The position numbers were made by a program, and so were the translations under genes. The notes under the pieces were generated by a model. That model saw only the letters and a list, made by a program, of their open reading frames with translations. It was not told where the DNA came from and made no database searches. A stretch of 64,000 nt of DNA from Labilithrix sp. (lineage in GTDB: Bacteria; Myxococcota_A; Polyangia; Polyangiales; Polyangiaceae): contig JAHBWC010000016.1 in assembly GCA_019637225.1 (NCBI GenBank), positions 39,034-103,033 on the forward strand, in the 5' to 3' direction. Shown here in pieces: positions 15,443 to 23,752 of this stretch. Position 1 is the first letter of the stretch. Each line of letters opens with the position of its first letter.

Positions 15443-16276
15443 ATGCTTGAGATCCAGACGGAGACTGTTGCTGACTTTCTGCGCGCGCTGCTGCCGACCG
15501 AACCACACTTCCCGTTTGCCGGGGAGTGGTACTTCAGGGGCCAATCGGATCATCGGTGGGGCCTGGTTCCCAGCATTCGTCGCATCGACTCGTGGGCGCC
15601 GCTTGGTGGCGTCGACAGCGATCGGTTGGCGAACGACGGGAGATACCTTCGATGCAGCGATGGCGAGCTGAAGGACCTTGAGCGCAAGGTGCTGGCGGTC
15701 CTCATGGAAGTGATCGCGCGGACCGGACTCGATCTGGACCTTCAGGTTGAGCATCGGTTGATGGCCCTTGCTCAGCACATCGGCCTCCCGACGCGGCTCC
15801 TGGACTGGACGAGCGCACCCTTCGTCGCGGCGTACTTCGCCGCGAGCCACCCCAATCGCGGCACCGACGATCGCCGTATCGTCGTCTACGCCATGTCCTC
15901 CCTGTTTGCCCGGCAGTCGGCGACTATGGCGAGCGCGTGGACCCATATCGTGGAAGGCGTCGGCAATCCGAACATCGTTGCCCAGAACGGGCTGATGATG
16001 CGCGTCGACGGGGACACGTGTGACCTGCTCGAAGGCGTTCCCCGAAGCTCGTGGACTGCAGGACGAGGGCTAGGCATCGACGGACGCAAGCTCAACAACC
16101 ACCTCCTTGCCATCTCGCTTCCGTCGAAGCGGTCGAACGATGTCATGCTCGCTCTCCGACGGCAGGGCATTCATGGTGCGGCCATCTATCCTGGTCAGGC
16201 TGGAGTCGCGGCCCTCGTTCGCGAGGTCGTTCGGTATGGCGAGCTCAGCGAGGACGATGCGACGAGCGCCGACTGA
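15443..16276 (+). CDS. FRG domain-containing protein (277 aa)
   Basis: The 277-residue protein starts MLEIQTETVADFLRALLPTE. It shows both FRG-domain signatures: EWYFRGQSDHRWGLVPSIRR at about 30-49, which gives the domain its name, and ALAQHIGLPTRLLDWTSAPF then VAAYFAASH at about 111-139. The family has no established biochemical activity; members are scattered in phage and defence contexts and some are fused to other effector domains. This one is soluble, with no membrane segment. It lies just downstream of the istB relic, which may have brought or cut its original upstream region. The ribosome binding site is weak, and a TTG at 15431 could start it 12 bases earlier. Confidence 0.82.
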   Translation: MLEIQTETVADFLRALLPTEPHFPFAGEWYFRGQSDHRWGLVPSIRRIDSWAPLGGVDSDRLANDGRYLRCSDGELKDLERKVLAVLMEVIARTGLDLDLQVEHRLMALAQHIGLPTRLLDWTSAPFVAAYFAASHPNRGTDDRRIVVYAMSSLFARQSATMASAWTHIVEGVGNPNIVAQNGLMMRVDGDTCDLLEGVPRSSWTAGRGLGIDGRKLNNHLLAISLPSKRSNDVMLALRRQGIHGAAIYPGQAGVAALVREVVRYGELSEDDATSAD

Positions 16277-16296
16277 CGGCGCTTCGGCCAGCGATA

Positions 16297-16328
16297 GAGG
16301 GGCCATGAGGGGGGCCAAACCGGAGACA
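16297..16328. repeat. 32-bp island repeat, internal copy
   Basis: Positions 16297-16328 match 17303-17334 at 28 of 32 bases, including an exact 16-base run GGCCAAACCGGAGACA. It lies 20 bases after the FRG stop codon. The two copies are 1006 bases apart and enclose the gene at 16481-17260, marking it as a separable cassette. Confidence 0.8.
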
Positions 16329-16480
16329 ACGCGGTGAACCGCCCGGACGAACCTCACGCGCGCGCCCAAAATTTCCGAACCCCCGTGCAATCACTCGACT
16401 TCACGCCGCCGGAAAGGATCTGCACCCAAAGCGATTCGCCTGGGGCGGCCCGCCTTGGGGTGGTGAGGTAGTCTACCCGT

Positions 16481-17260
16481 ATGCCTGAGCTGAAGCTGAG
16501 CGTGGTGAAGACGGTGATCGACGTTGCGGATCCCGGTCTGCTCCACGACTTGCGCGAGCATGTCTACCCAGACGTCCGCGCCAAGCTGGCACAAGCCATC
16601 GAGACCTCCGACAACGAGATGTGGCTTTCCGTCTACGTGGTCGTGCGTGCGCTCATTGGTTCGGTCCTTGGGCAAGAATCGATGGCGGCGGAAGTGACGA
16701 AGTTCCTCGAACAGGCGACCTCGGATCCAAGCTTCGCGGCACGAGCCACTCGTCTTCTCGGAGAGGGGCTGCGCACGCCGACCAGACGTCGTCGGCGAAT
16801 GTTGGCTCTCGCGCTGTTCGCACCTCCACCGGACACTGACGTGCGCGATCGCGTAGACATGGCCGTCGAGAAGTTGACGGCAGCCGACGTCGATTGCCTG
16901 CGCCAACTTGTCGACGCGGACGTAGATGGCGGGTTCAAGCTTCTTCACCGCGGGCCGACCAGGACATGGAGCGCTCGGCCGACGATCGACGCGATCTCTG
17001 CAGGTCACAATCCGGGTGCTAGAGCACCGACGATCGCCCTCTCCGTGGCCGCGCTGTACGCACTTCGCGGAGCAGACTGCGTCGACATCAGCGTGCCCAC
17101 AGGTCTCGCGGACGCTCGAGACGGCGGGCTTGTCGTACGGGATGTGCACGTTCTTCCTCTCGGCCGTGCAGTGCTCGACGTGCTCAAGGACGAGCGCGCC
17201 ATCGCGGACATCGACGAGAGTTTGGAGGCTGGCCAGCGCGGAGTCCCTAGCACCCCCTGA
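16481..17260 (+). CDS. Hypothetical protein (259 aa) in repeat-flanked cassette
   Basis: ATG at 16481 opens a 259-residue soluble protein, MPELKLSVVKTVIDVADPGL. The first half is helical (KLAQAIETSDNEMWLSVYVV then VRALIGSVLG), with an Arg-rich hinge (TPTRRRRRMLALALF) in the middle. The second half includes RDRVDMAVEKLTAADVDCLR and alternating strands and helices. No catalytic motif or family is recognised. It is the last gene before the right end of the island and is flanked by copies of a 32-base repeat, suggesting independent acquisition. Cargo genes at this spot are often defence or anti-defence genes, but nothing in the sequence proves that. Confidence 0.65.
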   Translation: MPELKLSVVKTVIDVADPGLLHDLREHVYPDVRAKLAQAIETSDNEMWLSVYVVVRALIGSVLGQESMAAEVTKFLEQATSDPSFAARATRLLGEGLRTPTRRRRRMLALALFAPPPDTDVRDRVDMAVEKLTAADVDCLRQLVDADVDGGFKLLHRGPTRTWSARPTIDAISAGHNPGARAPTIALSVAALYALRGADCVDISVPTGLADARDGGLVVRDVHVLPLGRAVLDVLKDERAIADIDESLEAGQRGVPSTP

Positions 17261-17302
17261 GCGCTCGCTTTCCGGAGGCATCCGCGTTGATGCGTCGAGC
17301 GC

Positions 17303-17334
17303 GGGAGGCCACGAGGGAGGCCAAACCGGAGACA
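17303..17334. repeat. 32-bp island repeat, right-end copy
   Basis: This copy differs from 16297-16328 at four positions and lies 95 bases before the right att core. It could be an integrase arm site or a scar of an earlier island boundary. Confidence 0.8.
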
Positions 17335-17428
17335 GACCGGGACACCTCCGGACGTCCCAGGACGTCTCGGAGGCCCCAGAACCCCCGAGAAAGCACGGCG
17401 AGAGCCTTTTGTCAGAACCGCGTTCGTT

Positions 17429-17450
17429 GGTTCAAATCCCCGTTGGCCCA
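17429..17450 (+). repeat. attR-type core: partial tRNA-Lys 3' end, right border
   Basis: GGTTCAAATCCCCGTTGGCC followed by CA repeats the tRNA-Lys end at 5412-5433 with two mismatches. Bases upstream of it (AGAACCGCGTTCGTT) do not fold into the rest of a tRNA, so it is a displaced 3' end, not a gene. Downstream, GTCTCGGTTCGGAAAAAGCC resembles the AGTTTCGACCC-AAAAAGCC text after the intact tRNA. Confidence 0.85.
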
Positions 17451-17544
17451 ATAGTCTCGGTTCGGAAAAAGCCGCCTCTCCGAGCTCTCAGGAAGCGCGC
17501 TCGGTGCCGTTGCGAGCGTGCGGAGCGCCGCGTAACGTTCGCTC

Positions 17545-18225
17545 GTGGACGAGCTGACGGCGAAGCTCGACGAGCTCGTCCTCGCCGCGCGGAAGAGGCG
17601 AGGGCTTCACCGCGCGATCGCGATGCTTCGCATCTTCGTCGGCTTCGCGTTCGTGCCGTCGGGGCTGAAGAAGGTGCTCGCCCAGCCCTTCACCGATCCG
17701 CATCTTCACGGACCCTTCCACGACTTTCTCCACGCGTTCCACGCGACGGGGGCCTTCTACCAGTTCGTCGGCGTCGTTCAGCTGGTGACGGCGACGCTGC
17801 TCGTCACGCAGCGCCTCGCGACAGCCGGCGCGCTCCTGGCGCTGCCGATCTTCAGCTCCATCGCGGTGCTCTGCTGGAGCACGAAGGTCTATCCGACGGC
17901 GGCCGTCGTGACGCTGCTGTGGCTGAGCACGCTCGCGCTGCTCGTCTGGGACTGGCCGACGTGGCGCGCGGTCCTCGGACGCAACGCCTCGCACGGAGCT
18001 CGCGGCGCGCTGTCCGAGGCGCCGGTCGACGGGCGCCTCTGGCAGCGCTGCGGCGTCGCGATCATGAGCCTCTACCTCGCGGTCTGCGCGGCGACCGGCG
18101 GCGTGTACCGACCGCGCGGCGCGGCGTGGGGCACGCCTGCGTTCTATGTCTTCCCGCTGATGCTCCTCGTCGTGATCGCCACGTTCGTCGTCGATCGATC
18201 GCGCTCACGCAGCGACGCTCCGTAG
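17545..18225 (+). CDS. DoxX-like integral membrane protein
   Basis: The 226-residue protein is largely hydrophobic, with five or so membrane segments: IAMLRIFVGFAFVPSGLKKV, FYQFVGVVQLVTATLLV, ALLALPIFSSIAVLCW, AAVVTLLWLSTLALLVWDW and a C-terminal pair. The first segment followed by GLKKV and later QFVGVVQLV fits the DoxX/DoxD-like fold. The start is GTG at 17545; no closer ATG exists. It is the first host gene after the island, so its original promoter may lie next to the old tRNA terminator. Its role is unknown; DoxX proteins have been tied to redox or thiol homeostasis. Confidence 0.7.
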   Translation: MDELTAKLDELVLAARKRRGLHRAIAMLRIFVGFAFVPSGLKKVLAQPFTDPHLHGPFHDFLHAFHATGAFYQFVGVVQLVTATLLVTQRLATAGALLALPIFSSIAVLCWSTKVYPTAAVVTLLWLSTLALLVWDWPTWRAVLGRNASHGARGALSEAPVDGRLWQRCGVAIMSLYLAVCAATGGVYRPRGAAWGTPAFYVFPLMLLVVIATFVVDRSRSRSDAP

Positions 18226-18358
18226 CCGACCGAGACCGGCGGCGCGCGGCTCTGGCGCTGAGTGGCGACGTGTCCTCGTCACATCAACGTTCCGTGGCCG
18301 CCACCGAAGTTTTCGCCCGTGCCTCGCGTCGGTCACATGACTCGGCCAAAAGGCGGTC

Positions 18359-19879
18359 GTGCTCGGCCGGCGTCACGGTCCTCCTCTCCCCGCCGCCCTC
18401 GGAGCGTTCGGGAGCGTCATCGCCGGTGCCCTCGCCGGATGCGAGCCCTCGCCGGCCGACGCGCGCGAGGCGCAGATCGTCGCGGTGCTCGCCGCGGCCG
18501 ACGAGCCTTACATCCGCGCTCGCCCCGCCCTCAGCGCCGGCAAGTACACACGGATGGCCCAAGGGCTCTTCGACTTCTACCGCGGCACCGTCCCGCTCTT
18601 TCGAAGCGACATGCGCACCGGCTCCACGACGCTCGCCGTCTCGCGCTTCGATCTCGACGTCCCGCTCGTCCCGAGCATCGGCGATCCGCACCCGGAGAAC
18701 TTCGGCGCGCTGCGCGCGCTGGACGGCACGCTCGCGATCGAGCCGAACGACTTCGACACGGCCGATCTCGCGCCCTACCTCTGGGACGTTCGCCGCCTCG
18801 CCGTCGGCCTCGCGCTGGCCGCGCTCACGTCGAACCCCGACGACGCCGAGGCTCGCCGGAACGTCGTCGACGCGCGCCGAGCGATCGTCCGCTCGGCGGT
18901 CGTCGGCTACCGCGCGAGCGTCGAGGCGGCGGCGCGCGGAGAGGCTCCGGTTCGCGTCACGGAGTCGACGAACCCGATCCTCGCGAGCGTGATTCGCCGC
19001 TCGGAGCGCGACCACGCCCGCCGGCGCGAGCTCACGGAGCTGACCGTGCTGGACGGCGATCGACGTGCACTGAGGCGCGGTCCGATCGATCCCGAGGACC
19101 CGCAGAGGGTCTACGCCGATCTGCCGCCCTTCGCGCTCGCGGCGCTCCCCGAGGCGATCGAGCGGTGGCGGCGGACGTTGGTCGCGCCGCCCCCGCCGGA
19201 GCACGTTCGGCTGCTCGACGCCGCGCGCGTCTTCGGCAGCGGCGTCGCGAGCTGGCCGCGCGCTCGCGTCATCCTGCTCGTGCGGGGTCCGTCGGACGAT
19301 CCGGATGACGATCTCCTGCTCGAGCTGAAGGAGCTCGGTGACTCGATGATCGGGGGCCTCTTGCCGCCGGGCGTCCATCGCGACAACGTCGGTGAGCGCG
19401 TCGTTCGATCCGCTCGTCTCGCGTGGGCGCGGCCCGACGCGGAGCCGTTCTGGGGCTGGACGACGTGGCTCGGGCTGCCGTGCCAGATCCGACTCGAGTC
19501 GGAGGGGCACAAGGGCGTGCGCGCCGCGCGGATGGAGGGCGAGGAAGGCACCGCCGACGCGCTCACGAAGCTCGGCGTCGTTCTCGGAGGCGTGGTCGCG
19601 CGCGTTCACGCTTCCGGACCGGGCGGCGCCGAGAACGCGCGCGCGATCTACGCGCGCATCGCGACCGATCCCGAGGGGTTCCTCGACGAACAAGCAGACG
19701 TCGGGGTGGCCTACGCCGAGCTGGTCGTCGCCGATCACGCGCGGTTCGCGCGCGCGCTGCGCCGCCCGGACGGACTGCGCCTCGGGATCCCGTTCGATCG
19801 GAACGACTCGGCTCGCCCCGACGTGGCCGCCGTCCTCGGCGTCCCCCCGGCCCCGCCGCCGTTGCCGAGCTCGCCATGA
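18359..19879 (+). CDS. DUF2252 family protein with lipoprotein-type N-terminus
   Basis: The 506-residue protein carries DUF2252 hallmarks: PSIGDPHPENFGAL near 118-131, IEPNDFDTADLAPYLWDVRR near 139-158, and RVILLVRGPS and ELKELGDSM in the middle. These resemble an aminoglycoside phosphotransferase/kinase-like fold. The start GTG at 18359 gives PLPAALGAFGSVIAGALAGC, with a possible lipobox LAGC, so it may be exported and lipidated, which is unusual for a kinase-like fold. Its stop overlaps the start of the next gene by 4 bases (ATGA), linking it to an outer-membrane-type beta-barrel protein. Activity has not been assigned to the family. Confidence 0.75.
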   Translation: MLGRRHGPPLPAALGAFGSVIAGALAGCEPSPADAREAQIVAVLAAADEPYIRARPALSAGKYTRMAQGLFDFYRGTVPLFRSDMRTGSTTLAVSRFDLDVPLVPSIGDPHPENFGALRALDGTLAIEPNDFDTADLAPYLWDVRRLAVGLALAALTSNPDDAEARRNVVDARRAIVRSAVVGYRASVEAAARGEAPVRVTESTNPILASVIRRSERDHARRRELTELTVLDGDRRALRRGPIDPEDPQRVYADLPPFALAALPEAIERWRRTLVAPPPPEHVRLLDAARVFGSGVASWPRARVILLVRGPSDDPDDDLLLELKELGDSMIGGLLPPGVHRDNVGERVVRSARLAWARPDAEPFWGWTTWLGLPCQIRLESEGHKGVRAARMEGEEGTADALTKLGVVLGGVVARVHASGPGGAENARAIYARIATDPEGFLDEQADVGVAYAELVVADHARFARALRRPDGLRLGIPFDRNDSARPDVAAVLGVPPAPPPLPSSP

Positions 19880-21138
19880 TTCGGCTCTCCCTCGCATCGG
19901 CGCTCGCGCTCTTCGTGTTCGTGCTCGGGGCTCGCGCCGCCGCCGCCGCCGACGACGGCAATGCACCGTCGAGCGCGACTCGTCTCGCCGGCGACGCCGG
20001 TCCGGAGCCGCCGGTGACCGCCGCGACCGAGCCCACGCAGCCGGCCGCCGAGGCCACGCAGCCGGCCGCCGAGCCCGTGCCGCGGACCGCCGAGCCCGCG
20101 CCGCGGCCGACGGCCGAGGACGGCGCGCCCATCGGTCACGCGGCGCCGCCGACGGAGGCGGCCACGCACGGGGCGGGGCCAGTCCGCGCGGGCCTCGAAG
20201 TATTTGCGCAATACAGCTATCGCAACCTCGTCGGGCCGGGGAACAACCAGACGTGGTTTCACGCGTTCGACGTGCCGCGCGCGCACGCCGCGCTCGAGGG
20301 CGAGCTCGACGGCGCGCGCGGCCGCGTCGTGCTCGAGGCGACGCGCTCGGCGAGCGAGGGCTCACTCCTCGGCGTCGCGGGCGACAGCCTCGTCCTCCGG
20401 ATCCGCGAGGCCTACGGCGCCTACCGTGTCGTCGCGCCGCTCGAGCTCTCGGCAGGCGTCATTCCCACGCTGACCGTCCCGAACCTCGACGGCACATGGA
20501 TGCTCCGCCCGGTCGCGCCGTCCGCGCTCGAGGCGAGCGGCCTCATGTCCGCCGCCGATCTCGGCGCGAAGGCGCGCGTCGATCTGCCACGCGGCTTCGG
20601 CTGGCTCGCCGCGGCCGCGTACAACGGCGACGGCTACACGAATCGCGAGCTCAATCGCGGAAAGACGTTCGAGGGCGCGGCCGAGGTGCACCCGTTGCCG
20701 AACGGCGCGCTGCGTCCGCTCGGCGTCTTCGGCTCGTACGTCGCCGGCTCCACCGGGACGTCGCTGGCGCGCGCCGACCGCGTGACCGGCGGGCTCGTCT
20801 GGCAGGGCTCACGCGTCCGGGGCGGCGCGTACTTCACGCACGCCTGGGGCGTCGCTCAGCTCGGCACGCAGCGCGCGATGCTCGCGAGCGCGTTCGTGCG
20901 CGTCGAGCCGGTGCCACGGCTCCTTCTCGGCGCCCGCGCCGACCACACGATCCGCGACAGCGCCGTCTCGCCCACCGGCGCGTTCACCACCGTCCTCGGG
21001 AGCGTCGGCTACCGGGTTGCGCTCCCGGTCGAGACGTTCCTCGCGCTCTCGCGTTCGATCCCCACTGCTCGCGCGCAGAGCGAGGTCCCCGGCTCGAATG
21101 CCTGGGAGCTCCGCGCGATCGTTCGTGTCGTCTTTTGA
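19876..21138 (+). CDS. Secreted outer-membrane beta-barrel (porin-like) protein
   Basis: The 420-residue protein begins with a signal peptide (MIRLSLASALALFVFVLGAR then AAAAADDG). A Pro/Ala/Thr/Glu-rich linker of about 75 residues follows (repeats of TQPAAEA and PRTAEPAPRP). The rest alternates strands typical of an outer-membrane barrel: VRAGLEVFAQYSYRNL, AHAALEGELDGARGRVVLEA, LGVFGSYVAGSTG and others, and it ends in ELRAIVRVVF with a C-terminal Phe, as in BAM substrates. It is translationally coupled to the DUF2252 lipoprotein. A phosphate-selective-porin-like fold is possible. The substrate is unknown. Confidence 0.7.
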   Translation: MIRLSLASALALFVFVLGARAAAAADDGNAPSSATRLAGDAGPEPPVTAATEPTQPAAEATQPAAEPVPRTAEPAPRPTAEDGAPIGHAAPPTEAATHGAGPVRAGLEVFAQYSYRNLVGPGNNQTWFHAFDVPRAHAALEGELDGARGRVVLEATRSASEGSLLGVAGDSLVLRIREAYGAYRVVAPLELSAGVIPTLTVPNLDGTWMLRPVAPSALEASGLMSAADLGAKARVDLPRGFGWLAAAAYNGDGYTNRELNRGKTFEGAAEVHPLPNGALRPLGVFGSYVAGSTGTSLARADRVTGGLVWQGSRVRGGAYFTHAWGVAQLGTQRAMLASAFVRVEPVPRLLLGARADHTIRDSAVSPTGAFTTVLGSVGYRVALPVETFLALSRSIPTARAQSEVPGSNAWELRAIVRVVF

Positions 21139-21154
21139 TCTCGCGGAGGCTCCG

Positions 21155-21817
21155 ATGCGTCGTCTGTTCGTGTTGCTCGCTCTCGCCTCGGTCGCCGTCT
21201 GGGCATGCTCGGAGTCGACCGACGGGCTCATTCCACCCGCCCCGCTCGACAGCGCGTCGCCCGACGGCGCTGACGCGTCCACGGGCAGCTCCGGATCGTC
21301 GGGCTCATCCGGCTCCTCGCCGGAGCCCGACAAGGGGCGCTTCGACGCGACGACCGGGAGCTCCTCGGTCGTCCTGATCAACGAGGTCTCGGCGAGCGAC
21401 GACTGGATCGAGCTCGTCAACTCGAGCGCGACCGCGATCGATCTCGGGGGCTGGAAGGTGGCCGACCGCGACAAGAAGACGGGCGGGCCGAAGCTCGCCG
21501 ACGCGGTCACGTTCCCGCCGAACACGAAGCTGCCCGCGGGCGCCTACGGGCTCGTCCGCGCCGGGGGCCTCGACTCGGGCGAGCCGTGCCCCGCCGGCGA
21601 CCACGCCTTCTGCGTGCTCGCCGAGTTCGGGATCAGCAACAAGGACGGCGAGGCGATCTTCCTCATCGACAGCGGCGGCGTGATCGTGGGCACCGTCGTC
21701 TATCCGCCCGAGGCGGCCTCCGGCGGCGACACCTGGGGCCGCATCCCCAACGGTGACATGAACGGCACGTTCGAGCGCACGACCGCGACGCCGGGAGCGC
21801 CGAACAAGCCAAAGTGA
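21155..21817 (+). CDS. Lipoprotein with lamin-tail (LTD) domain
   Basis: ATG at 21155 follows GCGGAGG (21143-21149). The 220-residue product has a lipoprotein signal MRRLFVLLALASVAVWAC, then a Ser/Gly-rich linker with four SSGSSG-type repeats. A lamin-tail-like immunoglobulin domain follows: VVLINEVSASDDWIELVNSS, IDLGGWKVADRDKK, and the closing TWGRIPNGDMNGTFERTTAT with TPGAPN. LTD domains on bacterial surface proteins bind partners or anchor enzymes. Two cysteines (EPCPAGDHAFC) may form a disulfide. Confidence 0.8.
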   Translation: MRRLFVLLALASVAVWACSESTDGLIPPAPLDSASPDGADASTGSSGSSGSSGSSPEPDKGRFDATTGSSSVVLINEVSASDDWIELVNSSATAIDLGGWKVADRDKKTGGPKLADAVTFPPNTKLPAGAYGLVRAGGLDSGEPCPAGDHAFCVLAEFGISNKDGEAIFLIDSGGVIVGTVVYPPEAASGGDTWGRIPNGDMNGTFERTTATPGAPNKPK

Positions 21818-21933
21818 GACGTCCCGGTTCGGTCGTGAACCTCCCGGGGAGGTCGGCGGTGCCATGCGCTCCCCGGCGCGCTGGCTCGGGCAGTCCGTTT
21901 GACAAACAATAAGCGATGGCTTATTGATATTGA

Positions 21934-22257
21934 ATGCAGCGCGCGGCCGCGGCCGAAAACAAGGTCTTCCAGGCGCTGGCCGATCCCAGCCGGCGGGCGA
22001 TCTTCGAGTCGCTCACGCGTGGGGAAGCGGCGGTCAAGGAGCTCACGGCGCGCTTCGACATCTCGCAGCCGGCGGTCTCGCAGCACCTCGCCGCGTTGAA
22101 GGACGCGGGCCTGGTCAACGGCCGGCGCGAGGGCCGCTGCGTCTACTACCGCGTGGATCCGCGAGGGATGAAGCCGCTCGTCGACTGGATCGCGCACTAC
22201 CGCGCCTTCTGGACGGAGCGCGTCGATCGTCTCGAACGCCTGCTGGAGGAGATGTAA
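21934..22257 (+). CDS. ArsR-family winged-helix repressor
   Basis: The 107-residue protein is almost entirely one ArsR-type winged helix: VFQALADPSRRAIFESLTRG at 11-30, helix-turn-helix ELTARFDISQPAVSQHLAAL at 36-55, and wing VNGRREGRCVYYRVDP. No metal-binding CxC is seen, so it belongs to the metal-independent group usually paired with SRPBCC genes. It sits two bases before such a gene, and the pair is a common autoregulated unit. The AT-rich TTTGACAAACAATAAGCG just upstream (about 21898-21915) is a good candidate promoter and operator. Confidence 0.88.
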   Translation: MQRAAAAENKVFQALADPSRRAIFESLTRGEAAVKELTARFDISQPAVSQHLAALKDAGLVNGRREGRCVYYRVDPRGMKPLVDWIAHYRAFWTERVDRLERLLEEM

Positions 22258-22259
22258 CG

Positions 22260-22706
22260 ATGACTGTCGTCGACAAGACCGCCAGAGAGCAGACCGACTC
22301 CATTTCATTCGAGCTCGAGCTGCGTCATCCGCCGGAGAAGGTGTGGCGCGCGCTCACCGATCCGGTGCTGCTCGCCGAGTGGCTCCTGCCCGTCGCCGGT
22401 ATCGAGCTCGATCCGGGCGCCGCGTTCACGTTCAAGACGCAGCCTTTTCCCGGATGGGACGGAACCGTGAGCTGTCGGATGCTCGAGGTCGAAGCGGAGA
22501 GGAAGCTCAGCTACACCTGGGTCGTCGGCGACATGGCCCTCGACACCGTCGTGACGTTCACGCTCACGCCCACCGCGTCGGGCACCCGCCTGTCCCTCGT
22601 CCAGTCGGGCTTCAAGCCGGATCAGAAGCAGAACTTCGGCGGCGCGCGCTACGGCTGGAAGATGATGGGCGGCAAGCTCCTCGACTTGCTCGCGAGGCTC
22701 CCGTGA
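22260..22706 (+). CDS. SRPBCC (AHSA1-like) domain protein
   Basis: The 148-residue protein follows the ArsR gene by two bases. ISFELELRHPPEKVWRALTD then PVLLAEWLLPV and GTVSCRMLEVEAERKLSYTW are characteristic of AHSA1/activator-of-Hsp90-like START-fold proteins. A C-terminal GWKMMGGKLLDLLARLP helix closes the cavity. Such proteins bind hydrophobic ligands; the ligand is unknown. It is probably co-transcribed with its repressor. Confidence 0.88.
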   Translation: MTVVDKTAREQTDSISFELELRHPPEKVWRALTDPVLLAEWLLPVAGIELDPGAAFTFKTQPFPGWDGTVSCRMLEVEAERKLSYTWVVGDMALDTVVTFTLTPTASGTRLSLVQSGFKPDQKQNFGGARYGWKMMGGKLLDLLARLP

Positions 22707-22843
22707 GCAGGTCTGTCGAGGATCTCCACGAGCCGTCGCCACTCGCCTAAGCTGAGGATATGCGCTCTGCATCGATCGTCTCTTCGGCAAGACTCGATCT
22801 CGAAGTCGACGGGACGGAGGTGACCCGAGGCTCGAGCGACGCG

Positions 22844-23359
22844 ATGAAGCGGTTCGCCGTCGTCGGCCTGGTGTCGTTGCTCGCGCTCGGGTGCGACGAG
22901 AAGACGTCGTCGAGCGCAAGCGCGCCTCCGAGCGCAAGCGCGCCTCCGAGCGCAAGCGCCTCTCCGAGCGCAAGCGCCTCTCCGAGCGCGACGCCGTCGG
23001 CGACCACTCCGCCTGCATCCGCGACCGCGCCGCCGTCCGCGGTGGCGGCGCAGCATGTCCTCGTGACCTGGAAGGGAGCCAAGGGGGCGCCCAAGACCGT
23101 CACGCGCAGCAAGGCCGAGGCGAAGAGCCGCGCCGAAGAGGTCGTCGCGAAGGCGAAGGGCGGAGCCGACTTCAGCGCGCTCGCGGCGGAGTACTCCGAC
23201 GATCCGGGGAGCAAGGAGCGCATGGGCAGCGTCGGGAAGTTCACGCGCGAGAAGATGACGAAGCCCTTCTCCGACGCCGCGTTCGCCCTCGCCGTCGACG
23301 AGGTCAGCGGCGTCGTCGAGTCGGAGTTCGGCTATCACGTCATCAAGCGAAACCAGTAG
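22844..23359 (+). CDS. Parvulin-type peptidyl-prolyl isomerase lipoprotein
   Basis: ATG at 22844 gives MKRFAVVGLVSLLALGCDEK, a clear lipoprotein signal. A low-complexity Ser/Ala/Pro linker follows, then a single parvulin domain: AQHVLVTWKGAKGAPKTVTR, EYSDDPGSKERMGSVGKF, FSDAAFALAVDEVSGVVESE and FGYHVIKRNQ. It should assist folding of exported proteins at the membrane. The frame is open to 22760, but that start would bury the signal peptide. The 171-residue length is short for the family: one PPIase domain and no chaperone arm. Confidence 0.85.
   Translation: MKRFAVVGLVSLLALGCDEKTSSSASAPPSASAPPSASASPSASASPSATPSATTPPASATAPPSAVAAQHVLVTWKGAKGAPKTVTRSKAEAKSRAEEVVAKAKGGADFSALAAEYSDDPGSKERMGSVGKFTREKMTKPFSDAAFALAVDEVSGVVESEFGYHVIKRNQ
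22912..22983 (+). repeat. Four 18-bp tandem repeats in the lipoprotein linker
   Basis: GAGCGCAAGCGCGCCTCC occurs twice, then GAGCGCAAGCGCCTCTCC twice, in perfect register. Each encodes a six-residue SASAPP or SASASP unit. Copy number can vary without frameshift. Confidence 0.9.
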
Positions 23360-23371
23360 CGCCGAGGCGCG

Positions 23372-23752
23372 TCAGCGCTCGGGAGCCGCCGTGACGTCGA
23401 CCTGGAGCCTCGCGGCGCCGTCACGCGCGACGAACGTGACCGTCGTCGAGCCGACCTCCTTCGCCGAGACGACGAACATGCGGCAGCTGCCCCGCACGCC
23501 CCTCACCTCGACGCGCTCGGGAGCCGTCGAGGTGGCCCGCACGCAGAGCTCCATCGGGTCGAAGTCGCCGTCGAGCGGCGTGGTGTCGAGCACGAAGACG
23601 TCGCCCTCGACGAGGCTGACGCGTTGCGCTCCCGCGTCGCCGACGATCGCCTGACCACTCCTCGGCTGGAGGCTGAAGGTCTCGGGCGAAGGCTCGCAGG
23701 CGGCCGACACGAGCGCCAACGACGCCGCGAGGAGGATCCTGCGGGCGTTCAC
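23372..23752 (-). CDS. Small lipoprotein (126 aa)
   Basis: GTG at 23750-23752 starts MNARRILLAASLALVSAACE, a lipoprotein signal with lipobox SAAC. The mature part alternates strands (RVSLVEGDVFVLDTTPLDGD, RVEVRGVRGSCRMFVVSAKE), suggesting an Ig-like beta-sandwich with one disulfide. The start overlaps the stop of the upstream lipoprotein by 4 bases, so the two are co-translated. Family not recognised. Confidence 0.75.
   Translation of the reverse strand: MNARRILLAASLALVSAACEPSPETFSLQPRSGQAIVGDAGAQRVSLVEGDVFVLDTTPLDGDFDPMELCVRATSTAPERVEVRGVRGSCRMFVVSAKEVGSTTVTFVARDGAARLQVDVTAAPER

Noticed and set aside
14861..15946. Minus-strand open frame of 361 codons across the helicase end and FRG gene
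   Set aside because: Only its neighbour frame contains real text (the istB end at 15087-15251). The rest is antisense to the FRG protein.
17429..17450. A second tRNA gene
   Set aside because: Only the T-loop and acceptor 3' part are present; upstream bases cannot form the D or anticodon arms. It is an attachment-site remnant.
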